NCBI RefSeq assembly: GCF_000766145.1
Contig: NZ_JNFB01000044.1
Coordinates: 114,267-178,266 of the forward strand
DNA length: 64,000 nt
Direction of reading: 5' to 3'
Source: Paenilisteria newyorkensis
GTDB taxonomy: Bacteria > Bacillota > Bacilli > Lactobacillales > Listeriaceae
A model generated the notes under the pieces. That model made no database searches. It saw only the letters and a list, made by a program, of their open reading frames with translations, and was not told the origin of the DNA. Every line of letters starts with the position of its first letter. Position 1 is the first letter of the stretch. Below, one piece after another: positions 17,194 to 27,343 of the stretch. Position numbers and translations under genes: made by a program.

Positions 17194-18030
17194 TTAAATC
17201 GTAAAAATCGGTGTTGGAATCTCAGGATCAGTGTCGAAAAGGTCAATTTGTTCGCCGACGATGATGCCCTCACCAGCCAATGTTTGCGAAACGGCCATTC
17301 TCGCCAAATCCTTCATATTATTATCTTTGCTCAAATGCCCGAGATAAATCCGCTTTGTCGCGTCACCAATCACTTCACTCATCGCAATACCGGCATCCTC
17401 ATTCGACACGTGACCCTCATCGCCCAAAATACGACGCTTCACATTCCAAGGATAACGCCCCATCCGCAGCATCTCGACGTCATGATTACTCTCAAAAAGG
17501 TACGCATCCGCATTCGCAATATGGCCCTTCATCCGATCACTCACGTAACCCGTATCCGTAATCATCACGAACTTCTTTTTCCCACTGTGGAAAATATAAA
17601 ACATCGGTTCCGCCGCATCATGTGACACACCAAACGATTCCACTTGCAAACTACCGAATGATTTCACCGTCTCCATATCAAATTGAAATTTTTGTGCTGA
17701 GTTAATCTCGCCAATCGACGTTTCCATCGCGGCCCACGTCTTTGCATTTGCATAAACCGGCACCTCATAACGCCGCGCCAGCACGCCAAGCCCTTTAATA
17801 TGATCCACATGCTCATGCGTCACCAAAATCGCATCCACATCCGTCATACTCCGCCCAACTTCGCTGAACAAATGCTCGATTTTCTTGCCACTCAAGCCAC
17901 AATCCACCAAAATCGTCTGATCCGCCGTCTCAATCAACGTCGCATTTCCTGAACTACCACTTGCCAATATACTAAAACGGAGCTGATCCGTCGCCTGATT
18001 CGCTGTCTTAATTTCCTTTGCAAACATCAC
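17194..18030 (-). CDS. walJ: YycJ/WalJ metallo-beta-lactamase-fold hydrolase
   Basis: 278 residues with the metallo-beta-lactamase fold: [16 protein letters not shown], the metal-binding motif THEHVDH (about residues 85-91), further ligands in ESNHD and in GHLSKDN. YycJ homologues act as 5'-3' exo-DNase-type enzymes linked to mismatch repair and are always encoded with walRK. Start GTG 18030 or ATG 18027, both behind AAGGGGG. Fifth gene of the wal operon, about 110 bases after yycI. Confidence 0.93.
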   Translation of the reverse strand: MMFAKEIKTANQATDQLRFSILASGSSGNATLIETADQTILVDCGLSGKKIEHLFSEVGRSMTDVDAILVTHEHVDHIKGLGVLARRYEVPVYANAKTWAAMETSIGEINSAQKFQFDMETVKSFGSLQVESFGVSHDAAEPMFYIFHSGKKKFVMITDTGYVSDRMKGHIANADAYLFESNHDVEMLRMGRYPWNVKRRILGDEGHVSNEDAGIAMSEVIGDATKRIYLGHLSKDNNMKDLARMAVSQTLAGEGIIVGEQIDLFDTDPEIPTPIFTI

Positions 18031-18138
18031 TTTCTAGCCCCCTTAAAAATTCCATAACCTTATTGTACAACGAAAAAAACACAATTGCACGAAAAAAGGA
18101 GAAACCTCACATTTTCCAAGGCTCTCCCAATTTCCATT

Positions 18139-18984
18139 CTACTGTCGCGCTTTCAGAGCAGCGTCACTTTCCTCGGTTGGTACTTCCTCGTTCGCCTGCG
18201 CATCATTCGTATTAATCACAGACCCCTCCAAACCATTCACAAGAAAAAATGTCGTCTGCTTATCGTGTTTCACCTCAAAAGCCCATACAGGCAAGTACAC
18301 GTCCGAACTCGGCAAACTCACCAAGTTATAATAACCAAGCGTCGTATTCACAATCTTACTATTCTGCTTCAAATCACCATGCTGATGAAGTACCTCTAGC
18401 GCATCCGTTCCCGAAATCACATCGTCCTTTTCATCAAACATCTGCGTATCACCAAGCATCGTTTGCCGATACGAAACAACCTCATTATCCTTATTCAACA
18501 TAAACACAATCTGTCCATTCGTATTGAACAACACAGGCCGCCCATCAATTTTCTGATTAAACGTCATTTCGCGATTCTCGGCATCATAACCCCAATACGT
18601 GTACCGATCCCCTTCAAAAACATCACTTTTCAAAAATGGCATCAAATCCGCGCCATACTTATCCGGGTCAATTTTGACAGGCTTAGTCAGCACCGAATAA
18701 ATACGCTGATCCGCATTCAAAACCGAAACCTTCTGCCCCTTCAAATCATTGATATCCTTCTGCGTAAAAGCAATTGGCTCCGTCGTTAAATACGAACCCT
18801 GCTCCGGATTAGACGGAATTTTGCCATACGTGATATTTTCCGATTTCAACTTTTCTTCCAGCGTTTGACTCACGAGCGGCGTCGGTGAAGAAGACATCCG
18901 CGAATCAATAAACAACACTAATAAGAAAATATCCAAAATCAAGAAGGCGATAATAAAAATCGTTTCTGTTTTCTTCCAATCCAT
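18139..18984 (-). CDS. yycI: WalK-regulating membrane protein YycI
   Basis: 281 residues from ATG 18984, chosen because GGGAGGCG precedes it. One N-terminal membrane helix (about 7-27) and a large extracellular domain of the YycI type. Together with YycH it forms a complex with WalK outside the membrane that tunes the kinase. Its start overlaps the end of yycH, showing tight coupling. Confidence 0.92.
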   Translation of the reverse strand: MDWKKTETIFIIAFLILDIFLLVLFIDSRMSSSPTPLVSQTLEEKLKSENITYGKIPSNPEQGSYLTTEPIAFTQKDINDLKGQKVSVLNADQRIYSVLTKPVKIDPDKYGADLMPFLKSDVFEGDRYTYWGYDAENREMTFNQKIDGRPVLFNTNGQIVFMLNKDNEVVSYRQTMLGDTQMFDEKDDVISGTDALEVLHQHGDLKQNSKIVNTTLGYYNLVSLPSSDVYLPVWAFEVKHDKQTTFFLVNGLEGSVINTNDAQANEEVPTEESDAALKARQ

Positions 18985-20279
18985 TACGATTCGCCTCCCA
19001 CTACAGGCGTCCACGTACCGTTGTATTTATAAAACCAAGCCGGCTTTAGCTCCACAACACGATTATAACTGTTATTATTTTGCTCATATCCCATCACGTA
19101 TCCAGGAACAATCATCTGAATATCGTCCGGATCCACCGTCTTAATCAGGTTCTCATAAACGCTCACCGAACTCGGCAGCGTCACTTCTTTTGACTCCGTC
19201 GTAATTTGCGCACCTAACTTGAAGAACGGGCGCTGGTATTTATACACACCTTCCGTCCCCTCCGTCACCAGAATCTGCGACATGCCATCATCGTTAAACA
19301 CTGGCAATCCCTGCACAAACAACGAAAACGCGGTTGTCGAGCTATCCGCCGAGTAACCAGAATAATAATAATTTCCCGTCCAGCCCCAATGATCATTCAC
19401 AAAATTAAAGCTCGACTGAATCTGCTCCGACTTCATCGCACTGCTAAGCTGCGACGTATCCCGACGTTCCTGCGCAGGATCCACATACGTGAGCACTTTT
19501 TCTTCCGGATTCACCGTCATAGAACTCGAACCATTCGTAAACGAGTTATCCTGCCCCTTCACCTTGCTACCGTCACCAAACAGCGCATTTTTAAACAATC
19601 CAATATCAATCGTCTCAATCACATACTGCTGCTTCTGCAACTTCACCGGTGCGTCGCTCAGGAACAAATACTGCTTATTCTTATACAACTCGTTCACAGG
19701 AGCAAGCGCCGTTTTCTGCTCCGTCAAAACGTGCTTCAACATATCCACCTGATCCTGCTGAATCGAGCCCTGATAAATCTGCTCATTCGAATCATTTCCA
19801 AAATACACAGAGAACAATCCATTCTCCGACTTAGTCAAATTAAACGTAATCCGATTAAACGAATTCAAGTCAAAATTATCGCCCTTCAGCCTAAAAACCT
19901 GACTGTAAATCGAAAGCGGCACAGCATTCGGGAAAACCAGTTCCATCGAATTATTCTGATGCATCATTCCCTGATAGCTCGCCGTCATTTTATCCGTCCG
20001 CACCAACTCAGAAAAATCAAACGTCGTCCCCGCCTTCACAAGCGCGTTAATCATCGTTAAATTTTGCGTCATGTAATGGTTGTCATTCTGGTGATAATAC
20101 ACCATCGTCGGCCTAAAAACCTGTTCTGGCTGGCGCAACTTCGCAATTTGCTCTTTTTTCACCGTTTCATTATCGATAACTTCATAATCCGGCTGCACTT
20201 TCCAGAGGCTGTAGCTTAGGAAAATACTGATAACTACAAGAACAGTGAGGATTATTCCTCTTATTTTTGTACCCTTCAT
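18984..20279 (-). CDS. yycH: WalK-regulating membrane protein YycH
   Basis: 431 residues from ATG 20279, which overlaps the walK stop in ATGA and has GGAGGATG upstream. One membrane helix near the N terminus (about 9-26), the remainder extracellular, with the three-domain YycH arrangement inferred from length and position. Partner of YycI in WalK control. Confidence 0.92.
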   Translation of the reverse strand: MKGTKIRGIILTVLVVISIFLSYSLWKVQPDYEVIDNETVKKEQIAKLRQPEQVFRPTMVYYHQNDNHYMTQNLTMINALVKAGTTFDFSELVRTDKMTASYQGMMHQNNSMELVFPNAVPLSIYSQVFRLKGDNFDLNSFNRITFNLTKSENGLFSVYFGNDSNEQIYQGSIQQDQVDMLKHVLTEQKTALAPVNELYKNKQYLFLSDAPVKLQKQQYVIETIDIGLFKNALFGDGSKVKGQDNSFTNGSSSMTVNPEEKVLTYVDPAQERRDTSQLSSAMKSEQIQSSFNFVNDHWGWTGNYYYSGYSADSSTTAFSLFVQGLPVFNDDGMSQILVTEGTEGVYKYQRPFFKLGAQITTESKEVTLPSSVSVYENLIKTVDPDDIQMIVPGYVMGYEQNNNSYNRVVELKPAWFYKYNGTWTPVVGGES

Positions 20280-22105
20280 TCCCAATCATCCTCCGGTAAG
20301 TCATTGTATGGCAACGTAAACGAGATTGTTGTACCTTTCCCGCGATTACGCTCTGCCCAGATTTCGCCACCATGCGCTGTAATAACATCACGCGCAATCG
20401 CAAGCCCCAGACCAGTTCCGCCCATTTCCCGCGACCTCGCCTTGTCCACACGGAAGAAACGATCAAACACTTTCGTCAAGTCCTCCTCAGGAATTCCCAT
20501 ACCTTCATCACTGATACTAACCTCAATCTCATTCTCCCGCTTCCGCAAGTAGAACGTAATCCGGCCACCATCCGGTGAATATTTATTCGCATTCGAGATA
20601 ATGTTATCCATCACCTGCATAATTTTATCCTCATCAATTTCAATAATCACCGGCTCACGCGTAAACTGCCGCTTAAACGTAATCCCGTCCTTCTTCATCA
20701 TCTCAAACCGATCAATAATATGATTGAAAAAGTCATTAAAATTCACAAAATTCTTATCCAAATTCGTGCGTCCGCTATCCATTCGTGACAATTTCAGCAA
20801 ATCGTTCACCAAACGAATCATCCGCTCCGTCTCGCTTTGCGTCACCTCAAGGAAACGCGGCGCAATCTCTTCATCACGCCAAGCACCATCGCTGAGCGCC
20901 TCCAAATAACTGCGCATACTCGTAAGCGGCGTCCGAAGTTCATGCGATACATTCGATACAAAGTCGCGGCGTTCCTGATCCACTTTTTCCTGGTCCGTAA
21001 TATCATGTAAAACAGCAATAATCCCGTTCACAAAACCAGTTTCCCGCTGAATCACCGACAAGTTTGCCCGTAAAATATACGGCTCCTCAAACGTACTGCG
21101 ATCCATCGTAAGCGGCTCTTCCAACTCCATCAAATCATCGAAGGAATAGTCCTCCGCCACGCCAAGCACGTCGATAATTGGCTTCCCATTCGCACTCTCA
21201 TGCGCCATTTTCAGCATTTTCTCAGCCGGCGTATTAATCAAAATGACCTTCCCGCGGCGATCCGTTGCAATCACGCCATCCGTCATGTAAGAAAGTACCG
21301 ACGACAACTTGCGCCGTTCCCCTTCCGTCATGGCTTGCGCCTCCTGCACCCGTTTCGTGAGCGCATTAAAAGATTCCGCCAATTGGCCAATTTCATCCAT
21401 ACCGTACACTTTTACTTTTCGCGTATAGTTCCCACGAGCCATCGCAAAGGCCTGCCGTTTCATATCCGTAATCGGCTTCGTAATCGTTCGCGATAGTAAA
21501 ATACCAAGAATCGCCGTAATAATCATCGCAAGCAGCGTCCCTGTGATAAAGATACTCGTTATACTATCGACCTGCTCATACACCGACTCAATATCCGTAG
21601 CCAAATAGATGGCGCCAATAACCTCTCCTTTTGAAGTAATCGGGGTAACATCCACCCAAATTTGCCGTTTTGGATTCTTCCCCATGAAGATTTTATTTTC
21701 GCCATTCCCACTATTTATCGTGTTTTTAATCATCTTATTCGTCGAGACCTGGCCAACGATGCCCTGATTATCCACATCTGAGGTCCCAATGATTTTCAAC
21801 TTATTATCTACGACTAGCACATTCTCAAAATCATTACTACCACGAACAAAATCGAGCAACATGCTTTGAATATTGCTCTCGAGTTTCGTCTGATCCTCAT
21901 TCGTATATTTCAACATTTCCTCACGAACGTTATATTCCAATAAATTCACACTATTAGTAATCGCTGTTTTAAAGTTCTTCTCCAATTGGTCCTGCAATTC
22001 TCGCACAAAATAAGCCCCGATTACCTGCATCGCTACCAAAATAAGTAACAAATAAATCATGACAAATCTAAATTGAACCGATTGAAAAAACTTCATTCTC
22101 CGCAT
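20276..22105 (-). CDS. walK: Sensor histidine kinase WalK
   Basis: 609 residues. Two membrane helices (about 13-33 and 183-203) bracket an extracellular sensor domain; then HAMP (about 205-255), PAS (about 265-370), HisKA with His388 in VSHELRTP, and HATPase (N box NIISNANKYSPDGG, then DEGMGIP and GGTGLGLAI). This is the essential kinase that adjusts peptidoglycan hydrolase expression to wall status. ATG follows AGGAG, five bases after walR. Confidence 0.97.
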   Translation of the reverse strand: MRRMKFFQSVQFRFVMIYLLLILVAMQVIGAYFVRELQDQLEKNFKTAITNSVNLLEYNVREEMLKYTNEDQTKLESNIQSMLLDFVRGSNDFENVLVVDNKLKIIGTSDVDNQGIVGQVSTNKMIKNTINSGNGENKIFMGKNPKRQIWVDVTPITSKGEVIGAIYLATDIESVYEQVDSITSIFITGTLLAMIITAILGILLSRTITKPITDMKRQAFAMARGNYTRKVKVYGMDEIGQLAESFNALTKRVQEAQAMTEGERRKLSSVLSYMTDGVIATDRRGKVILINTPAEKMLKMAHESANGKPIIDVLGVAEDYSFDDLMELEEPLTMDRSTFEEPYILRANLSVIQRETGFVNGIIAVLHDITDQEKVDQERRDFVSNVSHELRTPLTSMRSYLEALSDGAWRDEEIAPRFLEVTQSETERMIRLVNDLLKLSRMDSGRTNLDKNFVNFNDFFNHIIDRFEMMKKDGITFKRQFTREPVIIEIDEDKIMQVMDNIISNANKYSPDGGRITFYLRKRENEIEVSISDEGMGIPEEDLTKVFDRFFRVDKARSREMGGTGLGLAIARDVITAHGGEIWAERNRGKGTTISFTLPYNDLPEDDWE

Positions 22106-22110
22106 AATTT

Positions 22111-22824
22111 TTACTCCTGTTCAGGGTTACGTAAATAGTAGCCTACTCCCCGTCGTGTTACAAGCCATGCTGGATGACTTGGATTATCTTCAATTTTTTC
22201 GCGTAAACGGCGTACCGTCACGTCGACCGTCCGCACATCGCCAAAATAGTCATAACCCCAAACCGTTTGCAATAAATGCTCCCGCGTCATGACTTGTCCC
22301 ATGTGCTTCGCCAAATAATGCAGCAACTCAAACTCGCGGTGCGTCAGTTCAATCGTCTCGCCACGCTTAGAAGCAACATACGCATCCGGATGAATAATAA
22401 GCGAACCAATTTCCAGTTCACTGTTTTCTTCCTCTTCTGCCGCCGCACTTCCAGCTGTACTATGACGACGCAAATTCGCCTTCACACGCGCAATCAACTC
22501 ACGATTACTAAACGGTTTCGTCACGTAATCATCCGCACCAAGCTCCAGACCAAGCACCTTATCAATCTCAGAGTCTTTTGCCGTCACCATGATAATTGGC
22601 ATGTCATATTTTTTACGAACCTCACGACATACTTCAATACCATCGCGACCAGGCAACATAATGTCAAGTAGAATCAAATCCGGTTGAATTTCCTCCACTA
22701 AATCAATTGCTTCATCACCATCGTACGCGCAATACACGTCAAATCCTTCTTTATTTAAATTAAATTTCACAATATCAGCTATCGGCTTTTCATCATCTAC
22801 AACTAGAATTTTCTTTTCGGCCAT
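22111..22824 (-). CDS. walR: Response regulator WalR
   Basis: 237 residues: receiver domain with the phosphoacceptor Asp54 ([13 protein letters not shown]) and conserved Lys (TKPF), linker, and OmpR/PhoB winged-helix domain ([32 protein letters not shown]). First gene of the wal operon, transcribed leftward. ATG follows GGGAGG. Confidence 0.97.
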   Translation of the reverse strand: MAEKKILVVDDEKPIADIVKFNLNKEGFDVYCAYDGDEAIDLVEEIQPDLILLDIMLPGRDGIEVCREVRKKYDMPIIMVTAKDSEIDKVLGLELGADDYVTKPFSNRELIARVKANLRRHSTAGSAAAEEEENSELEIGSLIIHPDAYVASKRGETIELTHREFELLHYLAKHMGQVMTREHLLQTVWGYDYFGDVRTVDVTVRRLREKIEDNPSHPAWLVTRRGVGYYLRNPEQE

Positions 22825-23084
22825 CTTTAACCAGTCCTCCCATTTCTAAAATCGCTCCATTAGCGATACCTTATATTTTTTGAGAAATAACCCTTATGTT
22901 GCAACTGAAAAATGTCTTTCTTTATGAGATAATGGAATGCTTTATTTCCCACGTAACAATCCATGCCTGACCACATTTCTAGTCATGGCAAACTTTATCA
23001 AATGATAGACTATCACATTCATCATTATAACATAATATCTTCAGGATAGGAAAAGTTGGGAGGCTATTTGTACGTTCCTAAACA
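22825..23084 (-). promoter_or_regulatory. wal operon promoter region
   Basis: About 260 bases between walR and the prs terminator. On the minus strand there is an extended -10 box TGTTATAAT (hexamer at 23024-23029) with only a weak -35, which would give a leader of about 190 bases. No ORF seen. Confidence 0.5.
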
Positions 23085-23118
23085 AAAACGCAGACATCCT
23101 AAGAAGGAGGCCTGCGCT
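23085..23118 (-). terminator. Terminator of the glmU-prs operon
   Basis: On the minus strand a hairpin CGCAGGCCTCCT with AGGATGTCTGCG (two imperfect pairs) is followed by TTTTTG, a few bases after the prs stop. Confidence 0.7.
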
Positions 23119-23132
23119 ATGTATTTTCTGTT

Positions 23133-24089
23133 TTAATCAAATAATGGGCTTACTGACTCGTTCTTGTGTACGCGAACGATTGCTTCGCCAAGTAACGGTC
23201 CTACAGATAATTGTTCGATTTTGTCAATCCATTTATCCTCTGGTAAAACGAGTGAATTCGTCACGATTAATTTCTCAATCGCAGAATTGTTAATACGCTC
23301 AATCGCTGGGCCAGACAAGACTGGATGTGAGCAACACGCATAGACTTTCGTCGCGCCACTCTCGATCAATGCATTGGCTGCAAGCGTGATTGTACCCGCC
23401 GTATCAATGATATCATCAATCAAAATCGCTACTTTTCCATCTACATTACCAACAATATTCATAACTTCCGCCACATTTGGACGAGGACGACGTTTGTCAA
23501 TAATCGCAATCGGCGCTTTCAAACGATCAGCCATCTTACGCGCTCTTGTTACACCGCCGTGATCCGGAGAAACAACTACCAAATCTTCATCGATATGATG
23601 CGAGCTGAAATAGTTAGATAGCAAACGAACCGCGTTCAAATGATCGATTGGAATATCAAAGAAACCTTGAATTTGTGGTGCATGAAGATCTAGTGTAATC
23701 ATGCGTGTAGCTCCTGCTTTTTCAATTAGGTTTGCTACCAGTTTTGCCGTGATTGGCTCACGACTACGCGCTTTACGGTCTTGACGAGCATAACCATAAT
23801 ACGGCATCACAATATTAATTGTTTTTGCTGAAGCTCTCTTAAGTGCATCAATCATGATCAAAAGTTCCATCAGATTTTGGTTAACAGGAAAACCAGTGGA
23901 CTGCACGACATAAACGTGACAACCACGGATACTCTCTTCAATATTAATCTGAATTTCACCATCACTAAAATGGGTCACGCTGGACTTCCCTAAATTAATT
24001 CCTGCTACTTCCGCGATTTCCGCCGCCAGTGCTGGGTTGGAATTTAAAGAGAAAATTTTTAACTTTGGATCAAAATAATCGTTAGACAT
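23133..24089 (-). CDS. prs: Ribose-phosphate pyrophosphokinase
   Basis: 318 residues from ATG 24089, which follows GGAGG; the longer frame upstream has no ribosome binding site. Motifs: [12 protein letters not shown] in the catalytic flexible loop region, [18 protein letters not shown], and the PRPP-binding loop [14 protein letters not shown]. It makes PRPP from ribose 5-phosphate and ATP for purine, pyrimidine, histidine and tryptophan synthesis. Cotranscribed with glmU. In L. monocytogenes the prfA virulence cluster follows this gene; here the wal operon does. Confidence 0.97.
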   Translation of the reverse strand: MSNDYFDPKLKIFSLNSNPALAAEIAEVAGINLGKSSVTHFSDGEIQINIEESIRGCHVYVVQSTGFPVNQNLMELLIMIDALKRASAKTINIVMPYYGYARQDRKARSREPITAKLVANLIEKAGATRMITLDLHAPQIQGFFDIPIDHLNAVRLLSNYFSSHHIDEDLVVVSPDHGGVTRARKMADRLKAPIAIIDKRRPRPNVAEVMNIVGNVDGKVAILIDDIIDTAGTITLAANALIESGATKVYACCSHPVLSGPAIERINNSAIEKLIVTNSLVLPEDKWIDKIEQLSVGPLLGEAIVRVHKNESVSPLFD

Positions 24090-24176
24090 AATCAGCCTCC
24101 ACATAGATTTTATATAATTTTTGAACGATTGGGGTTGCAGGACGGAAAAACCGCGGGACAACCCCATTGCAAATGA

Positions 24177-25550
24177 TTACTTACCGAAATTCAGTTTTTT
24201 AGCATAGCCTTCTTTATTTTCCTGTTTCACACGGGAAATGGCAAGGGCATCTTCTGGTACATCTTTCGTAACCGTTGTTCCTGCTGCTACAAAGGCGCGA
24301 TTGCCAATGTTCACCGGCGCTACCAGGTTGGAGTTGCAACCAATAAAGACGTCATCGCCGATAATTGTTTTGGCTTTATTTTTGCCGTCGTAGTTCACTG
24401 CGATAGAACCGCAGCCAATATTGACATTTTCGCCGATTTCCGCATCACCCATGTAGATGAAATGCGGGATTTTTGAGTTTTTGCCAATTGTTGCTTTCTT
24501 CGTTTCTACAAAATTACCGATTTTCACGCCTTCGCTGATTTCAGATTCAGGACGCAGATGTGAATAAGGCCCTACTTGAACATCATCGCCAACTTTGCTG
24601 TCATAAATAGAAGAATGTCTCACTTGCACGCGTTCACCAAGAATCGCATTATCAAGCACGCTCGCACCGGTAATTTCGCAATCAGCACCGATTACTGTTT
24701 TACCATGAATCGCAACGTTTGGCCCAACAATCGTGTCTTGACCGATTTCAACATCGACATCGATATACGTGTTCGCTGGATCAATCAACGTTACGCCATT
24801 GCGCATGTGGCCTTCATTGATTCGGTGACGCATAATTTCTTGCGCCTCCGCCAAAGCTACGCGATCGTTAACGCCGAGTGATTCCTTCGCATTCTCCATC
24901 CGATAAGCCGCAACAACCTCATCTTCATCTTTTAAAATCTTGATAACGTCAGGCAAATAATATTCACCTTGCGCATTTTCATTGGATACTTTGGCTAACG
25001 CTTCGAATAACGCTTGATTATCAAAGCAGTATGTCCCAGTATTGATTTCATTCACGCGCTGCTCTTTTTCGGACGCATCTTTTTGCTCGACAATTTTTTC
25101 AACGATTCCTAGGTCGTCGCGGATAATCCGCCCATATCCCGTCGGATCGTCTAAAACAGTCGTTAAAATGGTGGCTTTGGCACGTTTTTCTTGATGGTAC
25201 TTCATTAAGTCTTCCATCGTATGCCCTTGAATAAGCGGCGTATCGCCACACACAACCAGCGTTATACCTTCTTTGTCACCAAGCACACTCTTCGCCTGTA
25301 AAACTGCATGAGCCGTCCCTAGCTGCTCTTCTTGCAAAGCAAACACACTTCTATCTTTCAAATGGGTCTGCACTTGTTCCGCGCCGTGTCCAACAATCGT
25401 CACGACTTCATCCGGTTCAAGCTGACTGATTTGGTCTACTACATGTTCCACCATCGGCTTTCCACAAACAGGATGCAAAACCTTGTAAAGCTTCGACTTC
25501 ATTCTTGTACCTTGCCCAGCCGCTAAAACAACCGCATATCTTTTCATCAT
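24177..25550 (-). CDS. glmU: Bifunctional GlmU (GlcNAc-1-P uridyltransferase / GlcN-1-P acetyltransferase)
   Basis: 457 residues from ATG 25550, eight bases after GGAGGG. The N-terminal pyrophosphorylase domain has [19 protein letters not shown]; the C-terminal half (about 250-450) is a left-handed beta-helix of hexapeptide repeats ending in the acetyltransferase site ([22 protein letters not shown]). It makes UDP-GlcNAc for peptidoglycan and teichoic acids. First gene of the glmU-prs unit. Confidence 0.97.
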   Translation of the reverse strand: MMKRYAVVLAAGQGTRMKSKLYKVLHPVCGKPMVEHVVDQISQLEPDEVVTIVGHGAEQVQTHLKDRSVFALQEEQLGTAHAVLQAKSVLGDKEGITLVVCGDTPLIQGHTMEDLMKYHQEKRAKATILTTVLDDPTGYGRIIRDDLGIVEKIVEQKDASEKEQRVNEINTGTYCFDNQALFEALAKVSNENAQGEYYLPDVIKILKDEDEVVAAYRMENAKESLGVNDRVALAEAQEIMRHRINEGHMRNGVTLIDPANTYIDVDVEIGQDTIVGPNVAIHGKTVIGADCEITGASVLDNAILGERVQVRHSSIYDSKVGDDVQVGPYSHLRPESEISEGVKIGNFVETKKATIGKNSKIPHFIYMGDAEIGENVNIGCGSIAVNYDGKNKAKTIIGDDVFIGCNSNLVAPVNIGNRAFVAAGTTVTKDVPEDALAISRVKQENKEGYAKKLNFGK

Positions 25551-25649
25551 TGACAAGACCCTCCAATTATCCACTATTCTTCATAATGATAATACCGTAA
25601 AAACCGCTTTTTTTCAAGGTGTAAATAGAACCTAATCTTATACACACTC

Positions 25650-25746
25650 GGAATAAATTCGTAGCAAGCGCTCGCAAGGACCGCCTATTCGCGATGCTCA
25701 TAGGCATATTGGGGCTGTAGCTCATTTCATTTCGCACAGCCCCAAC
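25650..25746 (+). repeat. Dispersed structured repeat, copy C (shortened)
   Basis: About 97 bases between glmU and spoVG. The left part (AATAAATTCGTAGCAAGCGCTCGCAAGGACC type) matches the reverse complement of copy A's right end and the GCAAGGACC of copy B's left end. The right part is the hairpin TTGGGGCTGT/ACAGCCCCAA (25709-25745) with the loop CTCATTTCATTTCG shared with copies A and B. The central core is missing. Confidence 0.65.
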
Positions 25747-25779
25747 AAAAAACAACCAGCGCTAGGGCTGGTTGTTTGG
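25743..25779 (-). terminator. Terminator of the spoVG operon
   Basis: 11-bp stem AAACAACCAGC with GCTGGTTGTTT; on the minus strand it is followed by TTTTTG. It abuts repeat copy C. Confidence 0.8.
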
Positions 25780-25793
25780 ATTTATATTATTAA

Positions 25794-26108
25794 TTATTCA
25801 GCAGTGACTTCTTCTTCAACTGCTACGTCTTCTGATACAGCACTTGATTCTTCTTCGCCTACGCGAACATATTCAGCAAGTACAACCTCTTGGATTTTTC
25901 CACGAGTATCAGAATTAATTGGGTGGGCGATGTCACGGAATTCACCATCAACACCACGTTTACTTGGCATTGCTACGAATAAACCGTTGTTACCATCAAT
26001 GACACGAATATCATGAACAACAAATTCCTCATCTAAAGTTATGGAAGCAATAGCTCTCATTCTTCCATCAGTTTCTACACGACGTAATCTCACATCAGTT
26101 ACTTGCAT
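25794..26108 (-). CDS. spoVG: SpoVG family RNA/DNA-binding regulator (second copy)
   Basis: 104 residues. The SpoVG core ([48 protein letters not shown]) is intact and an acidic tail follows. SpoVG proteins bind nucleic acids and influence virulence, stress and wall-related genes. Tandem with a closely similar paralogue at 26249-26560, an arrangement also known from L. monocytogenes. Confidence 0.95.
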   Translation of the reverse strand: MQVTDVRLRRVETDGRMRAIASITLDEEFVVHDIRVIDGNNGLFVAMPSKRGVDGEFRDIAHPINSDTRGKIQEVVLAEYVRVGEEESSAVSEDVAVEEEVTAE

Positions 26109-26248
26109 TATTAGTCACTCCTTATCCCATTTTGTCTTCTCATAGTTTCTTCGGGTTATTTTATCTTGTTACTTGGGACAAACATTAGTTTCCCTTTAGA
26201 TCCGCTATTCACAACAAGCTTTTACCCAGGTCCTATAAAAAGTAGTGT

Positions 26249-26560
26249 TTAGTCTTCATTTCCTTCTTCCGCTTCTGGTGCTGCTTCTTCTACTTCACTG
26301 ACAACTTCATCAGCTTCTGCATAAGCAACTAAGACAGCGTCCTGAATTTTAGCACGAGTATCTGAATTAATTGGGTGAGCGATGTCACGAAACTCCCCAT
26401 CAGGAGTACGTTTACTTGGCATTGCTACAAATAATCCATCATTACCATCAATCACGCGAATATCATGTACTACGAATTCACCGTCAATAGTAATTGAAGA
26501 AATAGCTTTCATTCTTCCATCAGTCTCAACTCGACGTAATCTCACATCTGTAATTTCCAT
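26249..26560 (-). CDS. spoVG: SpoVG family RNA/DNA-binding regulator (first copy)
   Basis: 103 residues from ATG 26560, chosen because GGTGGTGAAG precedes it; the frame extends 18 codons further without a site. Same core as the downstream copy ([30 protein letters not shown]) but a different acidic tail. Gap of 140 bases to the second copy, probably one transcript. Confidence 0.95.
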   Translation of the reverse strand: MEITDVRLRRVETDGRMKAISSITIDGEFVVHDIRVIDGNDGLFVAMPSKRTPDGEFRDIAHPINSDTRAKIQDAVLVAYAEADEVVSEVEEAAPEAEEGNED

Positions 26561-26734
26561 TTTCTTCACCACCTTAGCTCTTGTTGACATGCTACTTGTT
26601 GATTCAACACACACGCAACATCATAAAGATAACACTAGAGAATTGTTCCCTTGACATTTCTCCCATACAAAAAGTAATTCTTCAATCACTCCTTGTTCCC
26701 AAAAAAGGAAAGCCCAGAATTTTTCTCTAACAAC

Positions 26735-26763
26735 ATCATAATAAAAAAAGCTAAATTTGACAA
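26735..26763 (-). promoter_or_regulatory. Candidate spoVG promoter
   Basis: On the minus strand TTGTCA (26758-26763), 17-base spacer, TATGAT (26735-26740), about 175 bases upstream of the first spoVG start. It overlaps a rightward promoter. Confidence 0.45.
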
Positions 26764-26784
26764 CTTTGTGACTTCGCGTATAAA
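26757..26784 (+). promoter_or_regulatory. Rightward SigA-type promoter without a gene (1)
   Basis: TTGACA (26757-26762), 16-base spacer, TATAAA (26779-26784). A short hairpin CACT/AGTG followed by CATTTTTT lies just downstream (26788-26807). Confidence 0.5.
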
Positions 26785-26809
26785 AACACTGTTTATAGTG
26801 CATTTTTTA

Positions 26810-26837
26810 TTGACAAAAATGAATTGTTTTTTATAAA
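26810..26837 (+). promoter_or_regulatory. Rightward SigA-type promoter without a gene (2)
   Basis: TTGACA (26810-26815), 16-base spacer, TATAAA (26832-26837), exactly the same spacing as the promoter 53 bases upstream. It faces an ORF-free region. Confidence 0.5.
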
Positions 26838-27298
26838 TAAATAATTGTATACTATAAATCCTTGAACTAAAAAGGTTCGATACAAAAAGGCGCTGATACA
26901 ACGTTTATCTGTATTATTTGCTATGTGTTATCTCTTTTATTTCTGAGCATTTTATGATGAGAAATTAAAAATAAGCTGTTTTTTAGTATACAAAAATTGG
27001 TTCATCCTTCATTTTTTTCGTCTCTTTTTGCACATCATTTTTTAATTTTCTTTACAATCCCACCTGAATTATGACAGCTAATAACGCCATCTATTTCACT
27101 CCGTTAAGTGCTGATATGTAAGGTTTTTTAATCAAAAATTGCTGTTTCATCATGCTATAAAATCCGCTTTTTACAATCCTTTTCATCACAATTATGACAA
27201 ACAGATTAAAAATATATGACAACATCAATTGTGATGTGAATTTGATTATTTGAATCAAAAAAAGGGGTTTTAGATATATATTTATACAAGTGAATAAT

Positions 27299-27336
27299 AA
27301 AAAAAGAGGATTATTATACATAAATCCTCTTTTTTC
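27299..27336. terminator. Bidirectional terminator after the ABC efflux genes
   Basis: 13-bp perfect stem AAAAAAGAGGATT with AATCCTCTTTTTT. It ends the leftward ABC operon and could also end a rightward transcript from the promoters at 26.76-26.84 kb. Confidence 0.8.
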
Positions 27337-27343
27337 ATATGCA

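Larger units (their letters stand above)
26561..27298. other. Long AT-rich intergenic region without a gene
   Basis: About 740 bases between spoVG and the ABC permease. It holds overlapping divergent promoters (26735-26784), a second rightward promoter (26810-26837) and no ORF longer than about 70 codons with a ribosome binding site. Several stretches are nearly pure A/T. See the promoter entries and the small-RNA finding. Confidence 0.6.

Noticed and set aside
26621..26901. Two overlapping leftward ORFs of 60-71 codons upstream of spoVG
   Set aside because: Rich in Phe, Tyr, Ile and Lys as expected of random AT-rich DNA, without ribosome binding sites, and they cover promoter sequences.
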